A stretch of DNA of 64,000 nucleotides from Sarocladium kiliense (Eukaryota > Ascomycota > Sordariomycetes > Hypocreales > Sarocladiaceae), in contig JAUZTG010000041.1 in the NCBI GenBank assembly GCA_030734395.1, forward strand, positions 1,302,001-1,366,000, given 5' to 3'. Each line of letters begins with the position of its first letter. Position 1 is the first letter of the stretch. A program made the position numbers and the translations under genes. This document shows, one piece after another, positions 24,088 through 35,014 of the stretch. The notes below the pieces were generated by a model. That model was given only the letters and a program-made list of their open reading frames with translations. It was not told where the DNA came from and ran no database searches.

Positions 24088-25611
24088 AGACCTTCCTCCG
24101 GTAGTTTGAGGCGTCTAGATGTCAGCAGCATTCCAATCTTCGGGGCCGACGATGAGGGAGGCCTGTGGAGGCTTGGCGAAGGGCTCTTGAGGCGATGATG
24201 GATGACATGTGTGAGGGGTGTTGGGGTCTTTAGTCTTTGGCGTTATGTGTTGAGCGTTGTGTGTTGAGTGCAGGACGCTTGCTTGTGTCAACTTGCGTTA
24301 CTCACGCTGTTTCAAGCCCTACATGTGAACGATAAGCTATGTGATCATGCTCGGCGTTTTGGGATTCGCGGTGTGCTATGTACCGCTGTGTCTCTGACAT
24401 GCATCAACGCAGTCCAAGGCGGAGTGAAGCATCTCGGAAATAACATGGCGCATGATCAACGATAGGATTGCGAGTGCGGGGAGAGACAAATGTGTGAGGG
24501 CATATGACTGTGATCCCAGACTCATCTGAGCATGTCGACTGGTATGTTGTTCACACTGTACAGGTAACCAAGTCTCTGGTGGTGGGATGAGATGCGCGAG
24601 GGCTGAGCCTGGATGTCTTGATCGATATGAGTGTCTCTGGGGGCGCTTTGACAGGGATGCACAGTCAAACAAGACTGATCACTCTCGGTGCACCATGCCG
24701 TGTTTGGGAAGGACGAAATCGGAGACAGCGAGACTCGATTCCAGGTCTGAGATCTCGACAGCGGGTTACGATTAGACTACATTCCAATGCGAGTCCGGGT
24801 CACGAACCAGCCGGAGCAAGCAACCCTCCACCCACTTCTCCGCATGAAATCTCTGACTAAACGGAGATCATCTGTTAGTGGCATCGGACGTTGCCAAGCT
24901 TATGTCGATCTGGAACAAGGGACCAAGGGCAATCTTGAATGTGCAGTCTTTCGCTGCTGGTGTAAGTGAAGACCAAAACCTAGGATGTCCTGACCTGAAG
25001 CGGGACCGGCAAGATTTCCGAATAGAGAGAGAGATTAGAGTCTCTTGTGACATGCCAAGCCATGTGTTTCCTAGATCGCTTGCGTTCCGTGGTCACGGTG
25101 CATGGCCGGTCAACCTGCAAGCTCTCGGACTGTCGGCTCCCAGGTCCAGATCAGTCTCGAGATTGGCGAAGTATTAGAGTTCAGCCACTGTTGGTAATAG
25201 AAACCCGATACCAGAGACGCGGCATCACGGAGAACCCGCAAGTGTCAAGGATGACAGCTGCAGCTGAAGCTCTCGAGACGAGCCTGGGACCGGCCTCGAC
25301 CCTAGCGAGGCTGTGGCTGGACCGAGAACGCCACGGCACGTAGGAGGCTCCCGTCAAAAGCGAGTCTTGAAGGGAGTGATGGCCAGGATCAGGAATGTGA
25401 CATTGCGATTCCTGGTGTAGTGTCAACTTGTTGGAAGCCATTTGTTGCTGATAGTCTGCTTGCGCTGACCCCGAGTCCAGTCCACCTAGATCTCTCCCGA
25501 GCAACGGGATCTTGGAGATGCGTGGCACTGGAATCTGATCGAGGGCCGAGATTCCGAGCCCATGGGAGCTTCACTGGGCTAAAGATATGCAGCGTATAAG
25601 GAAACATCAAA

Positions 25612-25619
25612 TATATAAG
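25612..25619 (+). promoter_or_regulatory. TATA box of the cysteine-rich repeat gene
   Basis: TATATAAG lies about 155 bp upstream of the start codon at 25774, a plausible distance for a fungal promoter with a leader of roughly 100 nt. A second weaker element (GTATAAGG) is just upstream. Inferred from position and match only. Confidence 0.5.
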
Positions 25620-25773
25620 TCTGACTTTCCCCCGGTTCATCTTTTGCGTCTCATCAAGTCTTCTGAACAAGCTCAAGTTGCCTCGTACTGAGACAACTCT
25701 ATCTTTCTTCTCAATTGACACCGAAGACCACCTTATTCACCATCCTTGAACAAACCTCTCTGGCTTCCTAGCC

Positions 25774-27036
25774 ATGCATTTTCAACACTTGTTCGTTTCC
25801 CTCCTGGCACTGGGCCCAGCTCTCGCCATCCCCCAGCCGGACATTGACGAGCAAGGCCTTGCCTTCTCTGCCCGCACCCTGGACGAAGCAGCAGACTTCG
25901 ACCCTCGCAGCCTCGTTGACGCAGTTGAGCCCGAGACTCGCGACGTCCAAGATGACGCCACTGATCTCTTCGCTCGGGCAACCCCCAAGTGCCCTTCTGG
26001 TCTGGTGTACTCAACCAAGTACCGCAAGTGTGTCTGCAAGCAGTCCGGCTACTCCTACAACACCAAGACCAAGAAGTGTGTGCTCAATTGCGGCTCGCAG
26101 GCCACAGCAAAGAGCGGGAAGTGCGTCTGCAAGAAGTCGGGGTACTCTTTCAACTCCAAGGATAAGAAGTGCACCTTGAACTGCGGCTCGCAAGCTACCA
26201 ACAAGAGCGGAAAGTGCGTGTGCAAGCAATCTGGCTACACCTTCAACTCCAAGGATAAGAAGTGCACTCTCAACTGTGGTTCTCAGGCCACAAACAAGAG
26301 CGGCAAGTGTGTTTGCAAGCAGAGCGGCTACACCTTTAACTCCAAGGATAAGAAGTGCACCTTGAACTGCGGCTCGCAAGCTACCAACAAGAGCGGCAAG
26401 TGTGTGTGCAAGCAATCTGGCTACACCTTCAACTCCAAGGACAAGAAGTGCTCTCTCAAGTGCCCCTCGGGAGCCACTGCGAAGAACGGGAAGTGCGTCT
26501 GCAGCGACAGCAACAAGGAGCTCAAGAACGGATCCTGTCAGTGCAAGTCTGGCAAGGTCTCCGATGGCAAGGGTGGCTGCCGTGCCTCATGCCCCAGCGG
26601 CACAGAGTACAAGGACTCTGCGTGTCGCTGCACCAACAGCGAGCTGGAGCTCAAGAGCGGGAAGTGCCAGTGCAAGATCTCCGGCGCGAGCCTCAACGGC
26701 AGCGGCAAATGCGTCTGCCCGAAAGACAAGACCGTCAGTGGAGGACAGTGCGTGGATAAGTGCCCGTCGTTTGCGCCTTACAAGGAGGCTAAGGACGAGT
26801 GCGTGTGCGAGGACGTTGGCAAGGTGTTCAACCCTCAAGGCAGCACCGAGGATAAGATCTGCGCATGCCCCAGTGGTCTTGAGTTCAAGAAGACCAACAA
26901 GTACCCTAATGGTGCATGCCAGAAGGACTGCTTGCTCGACATCCTCGTCTTTGACATCGAGGTTGGTGCCTGTGTTTGCCTCAACGGCGGCGTGCTTCAG
27001 GACATTGTTGGACTGCCCACGCCCATCTGCCTCTAA
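25774..27036 (+). CDS. Secreted protein with tandem cysteine-rich, EGF-like repeats
   Basis: Not a family I can name. Single exon, 420 residues. A signal peptide (about 1-19, LALGPALA then IPQP) is followed by an acidic propeptide-like stretch up to LFARATPK (about 65-72). From there on the protein is cysteine-rich. Residues 104-227 are four tandem 31-residue units with cysteine spacing C-x10-C-x-C-x13-C-x3-C and sequence around GSQATNKSGKCVCKQSGY, flanked on both sides by diverged units. The CxCxxSGYxF pattern resembles EGF-like modules, but this is only a resemblance. Further irregular units (CPSG, CQCK, CVC) continue to residue 420 with no membrane anchor or GPI signal. The mature protein is very rich in Lys, Ser and Cys. 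It could be a cell-wall or apoplastic protein, adhesin or effector; context does not decide. Confidence 0.8.
   Translation: MHFQHLFVSLLALGPALAIPQPDIDEQGLAFSARTLDEAADFDPRSLVDAVEPETRDVQDDATDLFARATPKCPSGLVYSTKYRKCVCKQSGYSYNTKTKKCVLNCGSQATAKSGKCVCKKSGYSFNSKDKKCTLNCGSQATNKSGKCVCKQSGYTFNSKDKKCTLNCGSQATNKSGKCVCKQSGYTFNSKDKKCTLNCGSQATNKSGKCVCKQSGYTFNSKDKKCSLKCPSGATAKNGKCVCSDSNKELKNGSCQCKSGKVSDGKGGCRASCPSGTEYKDSACRCTNSELELKSGKCQCKISGASLNGSGKCVCPKDKTVSGGQCVDKCPSFAPYKEAKDECVCEDVGKVFNPQGSTEDKICACPSGLEFKKTNKYPNGACQKDCLLDILVFDIEVGACVCLNGGVLQDIVGLPTPICL
26083..26454 (+). repeat. Four 93-bp in-frame tandem repeats, arranged as a duplicated dimer
   Basis: Units begin at 26083, 26176, 26269 and 26362. Units 2 and 4 differ at only 4 of 93 bases, whereas neighbouring units 2 and 3 differ at 17 bases, all silent. 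This pattern fits duplication of a two-unit block (1-2 to 3-4). Confidence 0.9.
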
Positions 27037-28192
27037 TGCGCGAGTATAGCGCCCGAGGCAGATCCAGCAGTGTTGAATGATGAGTTGAACAGCTGTATTG
27101 GGACGGAGTCTGGATAGGAATGGGATCGGTTAGCGCTTACAATCTTACTTCAATTGCTGTAACATGACTTCCACAAGTGAAAACGACTGGAGTGATGCCC
27201 ATGCCGGGTACATAAAATCGGAATACTTTATTCTAATACATGTCCTCAGCTGCGGTGGCTTAGCAACAGATGCCTGTATTAAGGTACAGTCTGGGGCAAC
27301 GGCACTTGGGGATCATCGGGCCTTCAGCCGACTGGAGTCTTGCCCCAGTCCACCCGAGCCGGTCTCACGTGCAACTGCATGTCACGACAAGTGCCGGCGG
27401 AGATACCAAGTGAATTACCTAGAGCGTACAGCAAAATCGACAGGCTTACGTGCCTCAATGACGCCCATTGCTGTCGTCCGTATAAGCCGGGCTCTAGTCG
27501 GCGTGGAGCCCCGGCCCAGGGGTGGAGCCCGGAGCCGGGACCGCGGATCGACGGGCGAAGGTGTCTAAACACGGAGACAGGCGTATTTGAGCGCAGTGCT
27601 GTCTCTTTCTTGCCCTTTTCTGACTCCCGGAACACGGATGCACAATACATGGCGTCACAAGCCTTGCGATCTGCTCGAAAGTCGGGTTGGTTGCGCACTT
27701 GGCCTGGGTGAAGGAGTACATCTGGCTTAGCTCTAGCGACGGTGGCTGGGAGAAAGTATGGCAACATAAAAGTTGCTGCAGAGTATTGGTCCGTGTGAAG
27801 GCTATTCTCTTGTTCCTGAACTTCTTGACTTTGCGTGCAGTTTCTCAGCAATGCTCCAGCGGTTCGCCTACAGCTCATTGTATGTAACCTTCAACCCACT
27901 ACGCTCTGTTTCCGAGACACATGTGCGGACCGTCCAATCCTACCACATTCCAAGACCTTCTAGGTTTCAGGTAAGCTCATCGTCAAGCTCCCTTGAAGCG
28001 GAGATTATTCTGGATCAAATCAAGGGAGAAGTCGCTGGCTTTCTTGTCTTTGTATGAAGGCCTTGACTTGGCTATAAACCCCTTGCAGTGCCTATGAATT
28101 GTCCAGGATCAGGATTCTTTGCAGCCAAAAATAGCCATCGTCTCTCTCTCTCCCTTTCGTCAATCTATCCGCCCAATTAACGAGCTGCCATC
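27037..28192. other. Spacer between two secreted-protein genes
   Basis: About 1.15 kb. A 184-codon minus-strand frame near 27324-27878 has no recognisable motif and I do not call it. A GC-rich patch near 27485-27545 contains short direct copies of GTGGAGCCC. A TATAAA at 28073-28078 precedes the next gene. Confidence 0.4.
28073..28078 (+). promoter_or_regulatory. TATA box of the small secreted cysteine-rich gene
   Basis: A TATAAA match (in GGCTATAAACC) lies 115 bp upstream of the start codon at 28193, followed by a pyrimidine-rich leader (TCTCTCTCTC). Assignment rests on position and consensus. Confidence 0.5.
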
Positions 28193-28552
28193 ATGCGCTT
28201 CTTTGCAACCCTTGTCGCCTTCGCCATTTGCGCAACCGCAACCGCCATCCCCCAGCCGTGAGTCTAGTGGAAACCTTTGTTCGCTGTGATGACCCCTACG
28301 ACTCGAAGAGCCTACCTTTTAACTTTCTCGATATTTAGAGCACCAGCAAGCATCCCAACTCATTTGCAGTGCCGGTCCAATGACGATTGTATTGTCCGCA
28401 ACGTCGGCAACTGCTGCGGGTACTACCCACAATGCGCCAATCCCACGGCTAAACTTCCACCGCCATGCCCGAACAAGGGATTTGGAGGTGTCTGTGGATT
28501 TCCGTCAATTGAAGCATGCGCCTGCAAGCAAGGTCGTTGCGTGTCCGTCTAG
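28193..28552 (+). CDS. Small secreted cysteine-rich protein
   Basis: Exons 28193-28257 and 28339-28552, 92 residues. The 81-nt intron has a GTGAGT donor and a TTTAG acceptor and falls just after the signal peptide, joining IPQP to APASIP. The signal peptide is residues 1 to about 18 (ATATA, then IPQP). The mature ~70-residue protein has eight or more cysteines: CRSNDDC, NCCGYYPQC, PPCPNKG, VCGF and ACACKQGRC. The CCGYYPxC core with a downstream VCGFPxIxxCxC pattern is, to my knowledge, shared by small secreted proteins in many fungi, whose function is unknown. It follows the cysteine-rich repeat gene on the same strand, and both mature proteins begin near an IPQP motif. An effector or defence role is possible but unproven. 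Confidence 0.8.
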
Positions 28553-28834
28553 GAACCAACGGAGAGCAGGCAAGGGAGGCATCAAGAAGAGTCAGCTATT
28601 CGGGAATGAAGCTTGGATTCAATCGGCTCTCACCAAATAGACAGACAGATTCTTTAGAGATCTACAGTCCAATTGTGCAACATGGTGCCCGAACAAAAAT
28701 CGATCTGATATGTTCTGTGAGGGGAATGAGTCCATAGACGTCTATTCAAGTTCTGACTCGTGCTTGTGTATCTATCTGCGCGTGACCGTGACAAAGAGAG
28801 AAGAGACATAGGAAACCTGCTGAGCATTGTAAAA

Positions 28835-30581
28835 TCAGATGCGCAGGTTGTCGAAGAAAGACTTGTACCACTTGTCGTTCGTGGTCGATACCTCTTGCAG
28901 TCGGGCGTAGACCAGGCCCTTGCACACGCAGACCTGGCTGTCATCAGGTACGTGACACCGAGTACGGCGTGTAACATTGTTGATGCCCATCTGTTCCAGT
29001 TCCGGGGGGTTGCTCTCCAGGGCCGCCTTGACCTTTTGTTGCAGATGCGCCGACTTGCAGACACCTCCTGTGAAGATGACAGCATCGAGGGTATCGCCCT
29101 CGATGGGGCAGTCCTTTCCTTTGCCTTCACGCTTCCGATATGGCTCTGACAGCGAGGGAGCCCTCACGAATAGGTCATCCCGCATAGCGACGACTTGCCC
29201 AACGATGCCCCCTGAACGCCTCTCCTCTCCTCCAGGACCAAACAGCTGCGTATCCAAGTGTCTGTTGAAGATGTGCCTACTCCATTCAGTCAGGAGGGGT
29301 TGCTCTCTTGTTTGAACAAGGTAGCGCCAGAAAGAACGAAGTGAGGAACTGACTTGCTCATGCTGACGTGCGTACAGTCGATGCGAATTCCGTCATCTTC
29401 CTGAGTGCCAACAACAGACGCATCGTTGCCCACGCCCGGTATCGGCATCATGAAATCAAGAAGACGAGACTTTGCTTTCAGAAAGCCATCGTCGCTGCAA
29501 ATGAGGTTCGCTGCGTACTTGGGGTCAAAGCGTGCATCACAACCCCTCAAATGTTGCATATGCTTCTTGACGCTAGCTTCAATCGCTTCATCGACATAGG
29601 AGCCGCCGAATCGGTCGCTGAAGACAGGAACCAAGACGTGTTTATCAAGTTTGCAGGTTCCATCTTTCTGCATCGTCACCATAGATAGGTCCTACACGGA
29701 GTATCATGTCAGCTCGGCGTGATCCAATCCGTCTAATAGATCAGTATAGAAAGGGGGAGTGACTGCTATACCGAAGTGCCTCCACCGACATCCAGTACAA
29801 GCACGGTGCTGCCTGTCTGTTGGAGAGTGTCAGTGTCCTGGATATGATATCGTCACATGCCGAAGTAGGAGGCGGGGACGAGACATACCTCAAGAAGTAG
29901 TCTGTCGTCCTTGATAGCATAGATAGCCGCAGCTTCAGGTTCGGTCAACTTGACATCGAGGACCTTGAATTTGCCATCCATTGTCTGGAATCCTGCTTCC
30001 CGAGCAAGCTTTGTGAGAAGGACTCCGCCATGCACACCCGCAATGCTCGGGACGCTGAAGACGAATTCGACGTTTATGTCCTCCCCGGTCGGTAGGAGCC
30101 TAGAGCGATTGAAATGGGTGTCGTAGTACCCTGCTATGAGAGGCAGAAGGTCCCTGAGGAATTAGCTGAGGAGGAGCCTTGCCTCGTGGTGGCTGAGGCT
30201 CGGAATCGCCTCATTGTCGCTAGCTTCTCCTAGGCCGAGAGCCTTGAGCTTGAACCGCCGCTTGATCTCGTGCTCTGTTTCGGAAGCACTATCCACCATG
30301 TTGGGCCACCGAGCCTTGACGATATTCGGCAAGGTGTAACGAGATGGTGCCCACTCAAAGGCGACCGGTCTGGGCTGATCGCCGTTACCACCCGTGTAGG
30401 AGGAAGCGGCAATCTTGGTACCTGACATGAAGACGAGCATGAGAAAGCATCCCGAGGATATGGCCAAGAGACGATGGGGCCAAATGGGTACGGGGGGGCA
30501 AATCGAAACAGGACTGTACTTACATTCATGGCCTACATCCACCCCGATGACAAGGGTCGTTGAGTGTTTTGGAGGAGCCAT
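28835..30581 (-). pseudogene. Hsp70/HSPA12-like ATPase gene, probably disrupted
   Basis: Actin-like ATPase fold of the Hsp70/HSPA12 type, a family expanded in filamentous fungi with no settled function. Minus-strand pieces: 30581-30524, 30421-29889, 29816-29772, 29691-29354 and 29276-28835. Visible landmarks are an N-terminal phosphate-binding strand (VIGVDVGHECTKIA), VEFVFSVPS, LTEPEAAAIYA, the second phosphate loop LDVGGGTSDLSMV (restored by splicing of a 45-nt exon) and an adenosine-loop-like AVIFTGGVCKS. An in-frame TAA at 30164-30162 interrupts the second exon between HEARLLLS and FLRDLLPL. The frame is otherwise open, and I find no GT-AG intron that removes the stop while keeping the frame and the Hsp70-like text. 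The protein also ends soon after the adenosine loop, short of the usual C-terminal part. A sequencing error at the TAA is possible. Exon 5's acceptor (TAG at 29277-29279) is a choice between nearby sites. Confidence 0.65.
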
Positions 30582-30773
30582 TCTGCATGTCCGGGCAGGT
30601 TTGGAAGCTGAGGCAGTTGGAGGAGAAGCGTGAAGAAGAGAGAGAGAGGAAGAGGAGAGAGGCGGCGAAGAGGAGAAAGGCGAAGAGAAGAAGAGAAGGG
30701 GCGAGCTGGTGCCATTGAATGCTACAGTACAGAGCGAGCGTTTGGTAGGAGCGGAGCTGCTGGCAAAGGCTGG

Positions 30774-30804
30774 CCTGACCTGACCTGACCTGGCCTGATC
30801 TGAC
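30774..30804. repeat. Short (CCTGA)n tandem repeat
   Basis: Five or six imperfect pentamer copies (CCTGA, with GGCCTGA and TCTGA variants), about 190 bp upstream of the Hsp70-like start codon. Confidence 0.6.
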
Positions 30805-31440
30805 GGACCGAGACGCAGCTTAATGCAACCATAGTACACGCTGGTCTCTGTCTGGGAGCCTTGTCACATTACACAAGCCTAGCGATGAGGAACAGGACAG
30901 GGGCTGTTCACGGAGCAAACCAGGGGTTAGGGTGGTCATTCTCATGCTACATACGGCGTGATTGCAGGGCGCGCGCACACACAGCACTCGTCAGAGGATA
31001 GAGGGTTTGTGGCTCAAAGGGCATGTATATGCAATGGTCAAGCTCAATCAACCCTCATCAGCTCTCGATCTCAAACGCTGGAGGATTAGAGACGAGCTCG
31101 GCCAAAGATGTGATACTGTCTGTGTCTGTATGTGCAGCAGCAGCACCATGTATTGCCATTTTGAGAGAGGGGGCGCTGTTGGTCGGGCGCTTCTACTGTC
31201 AGTACCAAGCTCGAACAGTGGCTGAATAGCGATGAATGAGAAAGAAAGAACAATACCAAACCAAGGACGGCACAGACTCAGGGATCTGAGGACCCAACCC
31301 AAAGGTGGGCGAGCACAGGTGGCGTGGTTGGTTCTTTGTTTATTCCTGTACAGTAGAGTAGCCCGCCCGCCCACAAGGAAGTGCGAATCCCTCGTTTGCT
31401 TTGCCTCGCTGAAGTTGTTCCTTTTCCTTGTCTTGTCTTT

Positions 31441-31469
31441 CTGTCTGTCTGTCTGACTATCTGTCTGTA
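31441..31469. repeat. (CTGT)n microsatellite
   Basis: Imperfect CTGT tetranucleotide repeat, with another short copy about 40 bp later. It lies about 80-110 bp before the start of the following gene, so within its promoter or leader. Confidence 0.6.
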
Positions 31470-31551
31470 TCTTCACAGCACGAGCTGAGGTAGCCAGCCA
31501 ACTCTTGACTGTCTGTCTGTCCGTCCTCTTCGTCGCCGCCACCATCCCATC

Positions 31552-32848
31552 ATGGCCCTTGCCGCACGCTCTATCGCCGGCATCGGTGTTGGAGCACTGT
31601 TTCTCGGCATCGTCGCCGGCTTTGCATTCGCTTGGTGGGTGCGAAGCCTTCCCGAGTACCGAGTCTTTGAACGACGCCGGGACTTGGCTGAGCATCTGCA
31701 GTGGGAGCGTCGCCAGCTCTGCTCAACGCTGGATACAATCACCCAAGACAACAAAACCTTGCATGGTCACTTGGCTATCCGTCAGGCAGCATTCCACAGC
31801 TCAGTCTGCAGCTTTGTCAGGCTCTTTCTGAATGGCACATGTCCCGAAAGCTCCGAAGCTGACGCCGCCGTTGTTGAGCTTGCTGGTCCGAACGAGAACT
31901 GGGAATGGTTTTACAATCCCGATCAAGAACGCCGCCCCAGCGCCCTCGTCCACTTCATCTGCCGAGTGCTGTACAGACGGATGATTCCCGACGGTGACCT
32001 CGGCATCACTCTGCTTCCCGTCGACATCCTCTCATCCTACCGCCACATGTTGGACAAGGTCCCCCAGGCACCCGACTCGGCCTGGTCTGAGCCTTTCGCA
32101 GATCATGTCGGGCACATGGGCCGACTCATGACGCAGTATTGGCGAACCTTGACCACGTTCTACACGACCGAAACCTTCCGTCACGGCAATCTGTTGAATC
32201 TACAACGAACCAACTGCATGGGAATTGGATGGGATGCTACCAGAGTTCAGTTCGGTGAAAAGTTCGCTGATGACGACCCTCGCATGCCACAAAATCATTG
32301 CCACAGAAGAGGTACTGAAACAGGCCCTGTCGCCCTTCTTCAAAGTCACGGGCACGAACCACTTCATGACGGACGTCGACAAAGGCCTGGACTGCGAGAC
32401 AGCACGCGAGAGGATGCGCAACTTCGTGATAGAGGCAGCCGACCTTGCGCTGACCGCCTTTTCTAATCCCGAACCAACCGAATTCTACTGGCCGCTCTCG
32501 CTTCGCCGCACCGGCTGTGACCCAGAGAGCAATGACGGCATGCTGCAATGCTTCGGAATGCGTCAACGAAGCCCTCCCCTTGGGCTAGAGGTCGGCGGTG
32601 AATGGCCTCTCAGTGTCAGTATCGTAAGTAGACCGGGTTACAACGATACCTTCGCCCTTGAGCGAGGAACCAAGACAGAGGACTTCGTGGACAAGACGTG
32701 GAAGAGTACGCTGGAGAGGTTCGATGGAGAGGTGAGTCAGGAGATGAAAGACGAGTATAAGGCCGAGCGGAAGAGGGCCAGAGAATATGAGAGCAATCTC
32801 GAGAAGGAAGATGCTCTGCCTGTGATTGGTGGTAGTACATGGTGGTAA
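31552..32848 (+). CDS. Membrane-anchored protein of unknown function (uncertain splice)
   Basis: I do not recognise the family. Two long open parts, 31552-32192 and 32251-32848, lie in different frames. Joining them with a 58-nt intron (donor GTTGAA at 32193, acceptor TTCAG ending at 32250) gives 412 residues and a continuous-looking protein. The donor is poor and the branch point weak, so a real frameshift is an alternative. The N-terminus has one membrane helix at about residues 7-29 (GVGALFLGIVAGFAFAWWV) and no cleavable signal. After a coiled-coil-like basic stretch (VFERRRDLAEHLQWERRQL) the rest is soluble: an alpha-helical middle region, then a C-terminal part with FYWPLSLRRTGC and a charged end (KAERKRAREYESNLEKE). 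It is divergent from the Hsp70-like locus. Confidence 0.6.
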
Positions 32849-35014
32849 AGGAGAGGGATCGTGAGAGAGTGTGTGAGAGAGAGAGACACATAGGGCCCGT
32901 GTGCCTGCATATTGATTTTTCACGTCAGTCATTGGGATGGTGCAGAGTTATGTGACAAGGAAATCGTGAATTGGACTTTATCTGAGACCATCAAACTCTC
33001 CCTCTGAGCTTATCGTGGTGCTCAATAATGCATCTTCAAGAGTCTCTGTAGATGCTGGTCAAGGTTCCTGGGATGAGTTCACGGTGCATCACGGTGGCAA
33101 GGTCTCTCCTAAAATAAAGAATTGATTACATTCCAACTCTAGAAGAAAAGTCCTTGGAAAGATCGAGCAAGGGCTTGAAGGTAAGGGGGGAAGTATTCGG
33201 AGAAACGTTGCAGTCTGGTGGGGACGAACGCGAATACTTGGCTCTAATAGACGGAGGTAGAGGTGATGAGTGGAGGAACGAAGCCCTGTGGAAAGGGGAG
33301 GACTTGGAAGAGCAACAGTCTGGAGAAGGGATTTATGAAGCTTGATTATGGAAGAGCGAGCCCGTGAGCGACCTCTTAAAGGGCGAGGGGGGCAGTGGCA
33401 CTCTGGCCACGGATGGAGGCCCAGGTCCAAAGTCGGTTCCAGGGAGTGGCGTCATGACTTTTTCGCGTGGGCCAAAATGAAGCTGCTCCCTCCTTCTTGT
33501 CACTTCCCCGAGTGGTGATGAGTAGTCTCCGTCAATGATGCGACAACTGCCCCTGTCGGTCATACTGCGCAAGGGCTCCGGGATGATCATTGTCAGTATA
33601 GCTGGGGCATCGAGGAAACATTCTCAATCCTCTACACCACACGCTACTGGCTCTTGAGAGCTCAGAATGAGACCAGTGTTCTTCAGCATGAGCCTCATTT
33701 CAGGGCTGTTTGGGTTCTGGCGGAGAGGCAGAAAGGTGACAGGTTACAAATGCAGGGGAGGTGAGAGGGCCCGTTAGCCCAGGGAGTGTTGAGCGCACAA
33801 AACCGCTCACCGCGAAAAGAAGAAAAGGATCGAGACTCTTCTGGGGGAGGTGACCTTGGTCACTTCAGATCTTGATGGAGGTAGAGCGTGTCTGCAAAAG
33901 AGACGGCCAGGAACCTCCGGTATCACACGAGTGAGCTTTGCGTAGGCATACGGAGGAGTAAGTATAGAGGTCGGTGTTTGCTTGGCAAAAATGTTTGTAG
34001 GTCGAGCCGGCATGGCAATGACTGGCATGCAAAGCGACACTACAAGTAGCCTGAAGTTCTCCAGGACAATGGGGAAAGGAACTGCATATCTCATTGCCAA
34101 GCTTGATGCAGCATCTATGCACAAGTTGAGGAGCGTTTGGATGCTCTGGCATGAATCGTGACCAGCCCAGCCCAGCCCAGCAACTCTCCCAGCAGGCTGA
34201 ATGGACCAATCATTTCATACCTGTGCTCTGAGCGTCGCCAATCTGTGCGCTATGCCAAAAGCAGACTAGACTATCTCCCAGAGCGCGAGTGCCAGGTGCG
34301 GCGCATGGTTTTAGCGGGGAAAACAGATCAAACAGGGATTTCTAATTGGACAAGACTGCTCAGATGCCAGATAGTTCCTTAAGATAGCTTAGTAGCACAG
34401 AGATCTACACTGGTCTTGCCCTAAAGAAGCCGCATTCCGCCCACAGTCAGTCCTGGGTTCCTAGTGTCCCGCGGATTGGCGCGTCCTCATCACCCTCCTC
34501 ATGCTTAAGCGCCCACGCTACCGAGTACAGATCGGCCGTGAACGTGAGTGGCTGGTGCTCCCTCACGCGGTGTGCTGCGTGACGAGGCTAGCCCTACGGA
34601 GGGATTGTCGCGTTGGGCGGCTGCGAGCCTGGCGAATGCGGCCTCGCCATTTCGTGAGGTGGGAAAAAGCACCAGGGGGTGATGGCGCTTGTCATCACGA
34701 TGAACCAGAGGATAAGACTCCCTTTGGCGCCAACCTTGCTCCTGGTTTCTGTAGATATTGCTTCTCGTCCTGCTGCTCTGCGTCTCTTTTCCTCTACTGT
34801 GCTGTAATAGTTGAGTCCTTTGTGCTGGTCACATCTTATTTACTGCTTTTGCTTCATCTTCGCTTCGACATACTTTCGTTCAATCGCTTTACCCACAAGG
34901 CCTTCTGACAGCCGGCCTGTCAAAGTGTTTCCATTCGACCTCACGAGCCACTCATCTGCGATCCTTCTGTTTCATTTCTTTCTGTCTAAAACCAAACAAG
35001 TCCGCTCCTTTAAA
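32849..35014. other. Spacer with no supported gene
   Basis: 2.2 kb between same-strand genes. A CCCAG-type short repeat occurs near 34164-34181, and a 135-codon frame at 34501-34908 overlaps the leader of the next gene. Neither resembles a known protein. The last few hundred bases are the pyrimidine-rich promoter of the copy-B membrane protein. Confidence 0.45.

Larger units (their letters stand above)
23672..25773. other. Spacer with promoter of the cysteine-rich repeat gene
   Basis: 2.1 kb without a supported gene. A perfect 8-bp inverted repeat with a 3-base loop occurs at 24069-24087. TATA-like elements lie at about 25595-25600 and 25612-25619, ahead of the secreted protein gene. Nothing else was recognised. 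Confidence 0.45.
30582..31551. other. Divergent spacer with simple repeats
   Basis: 970 bp between the Hsp70-like locus and the membrane-protein gene. It holds a run of CCTGA units at 30774-30804 and CTGT tetranucleotide repeats at 31441-31469, with a purine-rich stretch close to the Hsp70-like start. No gene is supported. Confidence 0.5.

Noticed and set aside
27324..27878. 184-codon minus-strand frame between the two secreted-protein genes
   Set aside because: No motif, no plausible start context and mixed composition. An overlapping plus-strand frame is equally long.
30164..30420. A GC-AG or distant GT-AG intron removing the in-frame stop in the HSPA12-like gene
   Set aside because: The only GC donor near the stop gives a 29-nt intron, too short and out of frame. 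Longer GT-AG choices would remove sequence that aligns with the Hsp70-like core or would shift the frame.
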